The position numbers were made by a program, and so were the translations under genes. Positions 59,311 to 64,000 of a DNA stretch of 64,000 bases are shown piece by piece. Origin of the DNA: Ulota crispa. Its lineage: Eukaryota; Streptophyta; Bryopsida; Orthotrichales; Orthotrichaceae. The stretch covers positions 1,488,001 through 1,552,000 of the forward strand of contig OY987247.1 in assembly GCA_963920765.1 (NCBI GenBank), given 5' to 3'. The notes under the pieces were generated by a model. The model saw only the letters and a list, made by a program, of their open reading frames with translations. It searched no databases and was not told where the DNA came from. How positions within the stretch are numbered: the first letter of the stretch is position 1; each line of letters opens with the position of its first letter.

Positions 59311-60830
59311 TCCAATGCAAGTTCAATATAAGGGTTGATTGCAAAATACATAAATAATAAAAATTCAAATAGATCTTGAATTTACCTGGCCACCATGTGC
59401 CCAATGGCAACGGGAGTCGATAGCAAGTTTGAAATAAACCGTGCCATCGATAGTGATACCAAACCAACGTTCATACAACATCACCATGGATGCTATCCAT
59501 CAAGATAAATCTAATAATTGGATCCCAAAAGTAGATCCATCAGTCCTCTCCCAAGCAAAGTCATCTCATACTGCATCCTCATGAAATGTCTGCAATGCAT
59601 ATTTTTTAATGAAAAAACACATAATACATGAATAACATGGAATATGAAATATGTATATCAAATAGAGAAGATACAACATAGATGGTTATTTATGTATTAA
59701 CATTCAATATTGTATAAATAATAAACACAATTAATTACTACAAGATAGAACATATTTAACTTCAAGTACTTGCAAATATTTATACTATTCACATGTTTGA
59801 AGACTTTAGACTCATCCACGCTCTTAAGCGCGCGCAACACTTTGTGAGTAAGGTCTGAGTCCACCATGAGTAAAGCGTATAGCTGCGATGAAAATAACAT
59901 GCAAATCCGAGCAAGAATGTGATCTTCTACACCCGACTCAATCTTTGGCCAACAAGTCCAATCATGTGCAATTTGATCCAATGCAAGGCGATGTGAACGG
60001 GTGGAGTCCGTCCCTATAAAACGAATTGCCTTCTAAAGGGCATCATCGTCAATGAGATGGATAGGCACTCCCGTAACAGAAGAAGTTGCGTAGAAAAGCC
60101 CTAACTAAACGTCATGATGTTGGCGAGAAATGACACCTCCCCTTGACTGCAACTGCACTATAGGCAATCTACGTGTCTAAGCCGCTGGCAATAGATCACC
60201 ATCACGGACCTGATGCCCACAATACACGCAAAAAAACTCACTGAAGCCGTCTAATGCATCACCCACAGCATCATCAGTCACTAAGGATTGAAGGTCATGT
60301 CTAGAAACTCTATGATTGGATACAAGTGCCGGAATGGGCTCCTTGCTAGAAATGCTATGAATAGGGACATGTGGAGGATGATACTCCAGACTACCATGCA
60401 CTGTCTCAAAAATAGGAGCAGCCCCAGATATAGAAGCAATCATGGGTATCGTCAGATCCTGCGGGTGTTCTAAAGGGAGGATAGGAACAGAATCTTGCAC
60501 ATCCAAAGAGATAGAATGTACATCATGGGCGGAAAGTATAGGGTCCACATCTAAATTCAAATATAAGGCTATCGCCTTATGACAAGGACAACCTTGAGAG
60601 CTAGTACAACAAAATGAGGAGGGACTCGCTGGAATAAGTTGTGCAGTAGCACAGAAATTTGGAGACAAGTTCTCCATCACGTGCATAACCAAATCTATAC
60701 ATGCAAACATTTCTAAACTTTATTAAAATGCAGCACATGCAATGAAGTCAAAGTAATATATTCATTTAGAAAAGTTTGTTGCAATTATTCTATGCAATTA
60801 ATGTAGGATAAAAATATATATATATAACAA

Positions 60831-61261
60831 TTAATGTAGGGAATTGATATGTGTACACTAGGAAGTTGATATTTGCACATCCCCTTGTGAGGGAAATTAT
60901 AGATTTCTACCATCAAAGATTTGAATTTGAGAAATTTGAATTCAAATTTGGACTTAGAGACCATGGATTACTCTAGAACCAAAAGAAGAAGTTGCAATTG
61001 AACAACACCCAATGAAAAAGCTTCTCTTTTTTACAAACAAAAGTAAAAGTAATACTTTTTCCCCTAACTAAACTTTCTCATTGGGTGTTGTTCAATTGCA
61101 ACCTTTTTTTATGGTTCTAAAGTAAACCATGGTCTTTTAATCCAAATATGAATTCAAAACTCTCAAATTTAGCTTTTTGATGGTAGGAATCTATAATTTA
61201 CCTCCCAAGGGGTGTGCAAATATCAACCCCCTGGTGTGCACATATCAATTCCCTTAATGTA
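60831..61261. mobile_element. MITE, GATAT-TG-C-A family copy 4
   Basis: TTAATGTAGGGAATTGATAT and its mirror ATATCAATTCCCTTAATGT; inner arms TTGAACAACACCCAATGAAA. Confidence 0.85.
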
Positions 61262-61412
61262 ATACATAAATCTTATGTGAATGATATTCCACTATTGTTG
61301 ATCATGGAAGTAACAAATAAAAACATGATTGTAAAAAGACACAATATGAACACCTAATATTGATTTCACATATTACTTGTTGACTATGACAAAATAGGGG
61401 CATTAAATAAAA

Positions 61413-61893
61413 GGTCTTGATATTGCCACCCCTCTTATTGCCACCCCTCTCTTTTACATCATTGTTTAATTTTTAGTGGTTTTTGGGGATGGTTTTTTTT
61501 AACTTAGAATTAAATATGTATCAAACCAAGTGATTTTTTATTGGTGTTTTTCAAAATGATAAACTGCAATCAAAAAATCTGATAAGAAAAGGTAATAGAG
61601 TTATATCTTTTTTTTATCAAATTTTTTTGTTGCAATTGAAAAACACCAACAAAAAATCACTTGGTTTGATACATATATAATTCTACATTAATAAAAATTC
61701 ATTTCCAAAGACCACTAAAAATTGAACAATGATGTAAAGGAAAGAAGTGACAATATCAAAAAGAGGGGTGGCAATATCAAAAAGAGGGGTGGCAATATCA
61801 AAAAGAGGGGTGGCAATATCAAAAAGAGGGGTGGCAATATCAAAAAGAGGGGTGGCAATATCAAAAAGAGGGGTGGCAATATCAAGACCCTAA
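61413..61893. mobile_element. Mutator-like MITE with amplified terminal repeat
   Basis: TIRs GGTCTTGATATTGCCACCCC and GGGGTGGCAATATCAAGACC. Flanks TAAATAAAA on both sides suggest a 9-bp target duplication, typical of Mutator-like elements. The left TIR has two ATTGCCACCCCTCT units; the right has about seven 21-bp units. Confidence 0.8.
61751..61885. repeat. 21-bp minisatellite, about six to seven units
   Basis: Unit CAATATCAAAAAGAGGGGTGG repeated almost perfectly. It yields a spurious NIKKRGG repeat peptide. Confidence 0.95.
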
Positions 61894-61919
61894 ATAAAAG
61901 GGGAAGAAGGGGTACCTAG

Positions 61920-62280
61920 GCCAGTGAGTGAGCCTGAAGGGAATGAGCCAGTGAGCCTGAAAGTGAAAGAGCCTAAAGACTGACGACCCTGAGGACATAC
62001 TAACGACCTTGAGGACCTACTGATAACCTGAGGACCTAAATCCTTGAAAGTGGGAGCACTACTAAATAAGTTAGGGATTCAGACTCAATTACTAGTTTTG
62101 GAATTTTGGAGTTTTGGAATTCTCCATCTTTGAGATTCAACTCCGTATGTAACGTGAAGTTTTCAGTTAAGAAATGGCGGTAGAGAGGTGATTAATGGAG
62201 GTGGTGCTTCTTGTTGAAGGTTTTTGCTTAATGGTCCTGACACGACCCTTCATTGCTTACGATTGTTAAGGATTATTTGT
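61920..62280. other. Intergenic DNA, short GAGCCTGA-type repeats
   Basis: GTGAGCCTGAAGGGAATGAG-like words repeat at 61924-61975; nothing else. Confidence 0.4.
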
Positions 62281-62284
62281 TTTA

Positions 62285-62351
62285 GAGGCCGGTGCAACCT
62301 AATTTAGAGTTGGTTAGGTGGTCAATAGTTTGAGTGCTGCAAGCATTTGAC
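62285..62351. repeat. Dispersed direct repeat, copy 1
   Basis: GTGGTCAATAGTTTGAGTGC and flanks recur 998 bp downstream (63283-63349). Confidence 0.85.
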
Positions 62352-62599
62352 AAGTTTTGGCCATCCCCTCAGAGTCTCCAACCTATACTCTATCTTTCAT
62401 AGTTGACAATTTTGTAGACAAAGCTTTTGCTTGGCTACTAGGAGATTCATAGCAAAATTGCAAGAATGTGAGCTTTGAGCCCAATGGCGCTTCCTCCGTG
62501 TTTGACCCCGACTTGTTGAAGCAAACCTGCTATTAGTCGTATTACAGCCTTAAGAAGCAGGAGTGGGGGAGCATTGAGAGATCACTCGGCAAACCTAGC

Positions 62600-64000
62600 G
62601 CTTTAGTAGATTTCCTCCTCAGCATCTTTTTGTAGATCTCAACTTTTGGTGAGAATTAGGGTTTGGTGCTCTGGAATGTGACAACGTTTTTATATTAGGT
62701 TTGTGGTTATAGTTTGTGGCGCTCGTGTGAAATGAGAGAGGCGGTTTTAGTTGTGGTGGTATGATGGATTTTGTTTGACTGGTGTTATTGCTTTTTTTTG
62801 GTTGGTGCTCATTGAGTCTAAAACCCTAAAAATCCTTTGCAAGAAGTGATTTACTGGGAACTTCGTCAATTGGAGGGGAAATTTCTTAGTTTCCAGCCAC
62901 TATGCTGGAAGTATTCAGGTTTGTTTCGAGATGTGGTTGGCTGGCTTTTGGAGGAACCGCTGAAGAAAAGCTGTGGGCTCTCCTATAACATGGGCAAGCT
63001 ACTTTTTGACCAAAATTAGGGTTTCATTGGCGCAAGGTCTAAAGATAAGGTTCCATTTTTGTCATGTTGTTAATGTCTCTATATTCGTTTTGCATTGTTG
63101 TTACATTTTTGTTTTCTCCCTAAGAGAATCCATTATATCTAAAGCCAGCAGAGGTTTTGTAGATTCCGTTATTCTCTCTATCTTTACTTGTTGTGACTTT
63201 TTTTGGTATGAAGATTTTTCTGACCTTCACTTGCTATTTGTCTATTGTAGAGCTATGAGGTCGGAGAGATCTCCTTCTTTTGGAGGCCAGTGCAACCTAG
63301 TTAAGAGTTGCTTAGGTGGTCAATAGTTTGAGTGCTGCGAGAATTTAGCTTTTGTTTCCTTCTCTCAACGCTTTTTGATGCCAGTGAGAGATGCATTATG
63401 GCAAACTTTGGTGGTGGTGGATTTGGGTTGCCATTTAGTGTATGCAAGGCAAACTTCTCATTAGACATTTTGGGAAACACTCTGGAGTTGGGAATTATGT
63501 TCAATTGCTTCAAAGCTCACTCAGCCAGTTGCCTGGCTGGGCTCTTGCTGTATCCAAAGGCATCCACAAGCAAAGTGTGGACGTGCAGGTTAGCAGAGCT
63601 TTGACGAGCTAGATCCCCATTGCAAAGCAGCCGCAAGCCCCCATCCATAGTACTTGCTCCCTCAGAATCTCTGTGCGATGCTCTTGCATTATCACTAGAA
63701 TTGGCGATATTTCCCCCACGTTTTGCAACACCTGTGTTTGTAGAAATGCCGAGATTTAGAACCACACTGTGTTGAGGTATGTAGCAACGCTCCCTCTGTA
63801 CCTCTAAAAACCTCTAAAAAAGCTTCCTTGCAAAGGATCAACTGTGTTTTTAGTCTTTGTGCTAGTGAGATGTGAAATAACTTGATTTGGGGTGGAATTT
63901 TGCTTCTAAGAGTTTGGGCAACCAACAACTGAATTGTTACTTGCAGTATCTTTTCCATTTCTTCAATTCTTCAATTTAGTGCCATTTTTATCCATATTAA
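62600..64000. other. Possible gene-derived region, unrecognised
   Basis: Composition is less AT-rich. GAATTAGGGTTTGG and AAATTAGGGTTTCATTGG (telo-box-like) occur at 62650 and 63015. Open frames at 63332-63604 (+) and 63517-63765 (-) overlap; the minus frame has a plausible hydrophilic composition. No product can be named. Confidence 0.25.
63283..63349. repeat. Dispersed direct repeat, copy 2
   Basis: About 67 bp matching 62285-62351 with few differences. Confidence 0.85.

Larger units (their letters stand above)
54285..60710 (-). pseudogene. Decayed multi-exon DNA-transposase-like gene
   Basis: Coding-like exons run on the minus strand from 60710 to 54285. Exon 1 (60710 to about 59795) has a CxxC motif (FCVYCGH) and continues in one frame through three TAG stops. 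Exon 2 (about 59601-59393) contains ERWFGITIDGT and two in-frame TGA. Exon 3 (about 59310-58896, donor CAG|GTAAGT) contains YLYVQLLECHNLACTYSI, then FCAWC. Further exons: about 58155-58022, 57925-57740, 57663-57487, 57376-57090, 55995-55764 (donor GCG|GTAAGT), 55675-55599, 54940-54690 and a last one to the TAG at 54285. An Asp in IDGT followed by a downstream Cys-rich FCAWC resembles the layout of plant CACTA (TNP2) and KDZ DDE transposases, but I cannot fix the family. MITEs sit in several introns. No flanking TIR was found. Confidence 0.55.

Noticed and set aside
61751..61885. CRISPR-like regular array
   Set aside because: Units are contiguous 21-mers with no unique spacers, in a plant-like genome.
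61722..61919. NIKKRGG repeat peptide
   Set aside because: It comes from the 21-bp minisatellite in a MITE terminal repeat, whose unit length happens to keep a frame open.
54112..62065. CACTA-like termini (CACTTAGTAGT, CACTACTAAA) around the transposase-like gene
   Set aside because: The matches are short, not properly inverted and lack a 3-bp target duplication.

Overview
This looks like nuclear DNA from a land plant, probably an accessory, transposon-dense stretch. The sequence is AT-rich. It carries two tandem plant-type telomere units (TTTAGGG, near 28843), AAACCCTAA telo-box motifs, GT-AG introns, and very many short non-autonomous DNA transposons (MITEs) with terminal inverted repeats (TIRs). 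I see no bacterial, organellar or viral gene. I cannot place the species; the repeat families are not ones I can name. A run of exactly 200 N at 8465-8664 marks a scaffold join.

Layout. 1-5880: MITEs in AT-rich DNA, with one possible gene start near 3.5-4.1 kb. 5880-10800: a GC-richer island holding a 1,117-bp inverted repeat (6560-7676 and 9321-10437) around a single-copy centre, broken by a probably false assembly gap. Each arm carries one copy of a small open reading frame with four EGDGG-S-[RK]-W repeats. 10850-25100: nested MITEs with no convincing gene. 25200-27250: a diverged, single, non-palindromic copy of the island, with the same small ORF. 27400-34300: MITEs plus scattered, broken coding-like pieces around 30.5-33.1 kb. 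34300-36400: the best candidate for an ordinary small gene, a 51-residue ORF behind a candidate intron in its 5' leader. 36700-48000: MITEs, degenerate tandem repeats and nests. 48000-50250: a tRNA-derived SINE-like sequence followed by an LTR-like block built from about 180-bp modules. 53900-60720: a decayed, multi-exon, minus-strand gene that looks like a DNA transposase, with MITEs in its introns. 61400-64000: a MITE with an amplified terminal repeat, then unassigned sequence.

How the parts may work together. The inverted repeat at 6.5-10.4 kb could form a long double-stranded RNA if transcribed through. The related single copy at 25.6-27.2 kb would be a natural target of its small RNAs. 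This is inference. The decayed transposase has in-frame stops only of types made by C-to-T change at CAG or CGA codons, as expected for methylated DNA. The MITEs fall into about a dozen families, several with readable target-site duplications (TTAA, TA, TTA, or a probable 9 bp), and their nesting gives a relative order of insertion.
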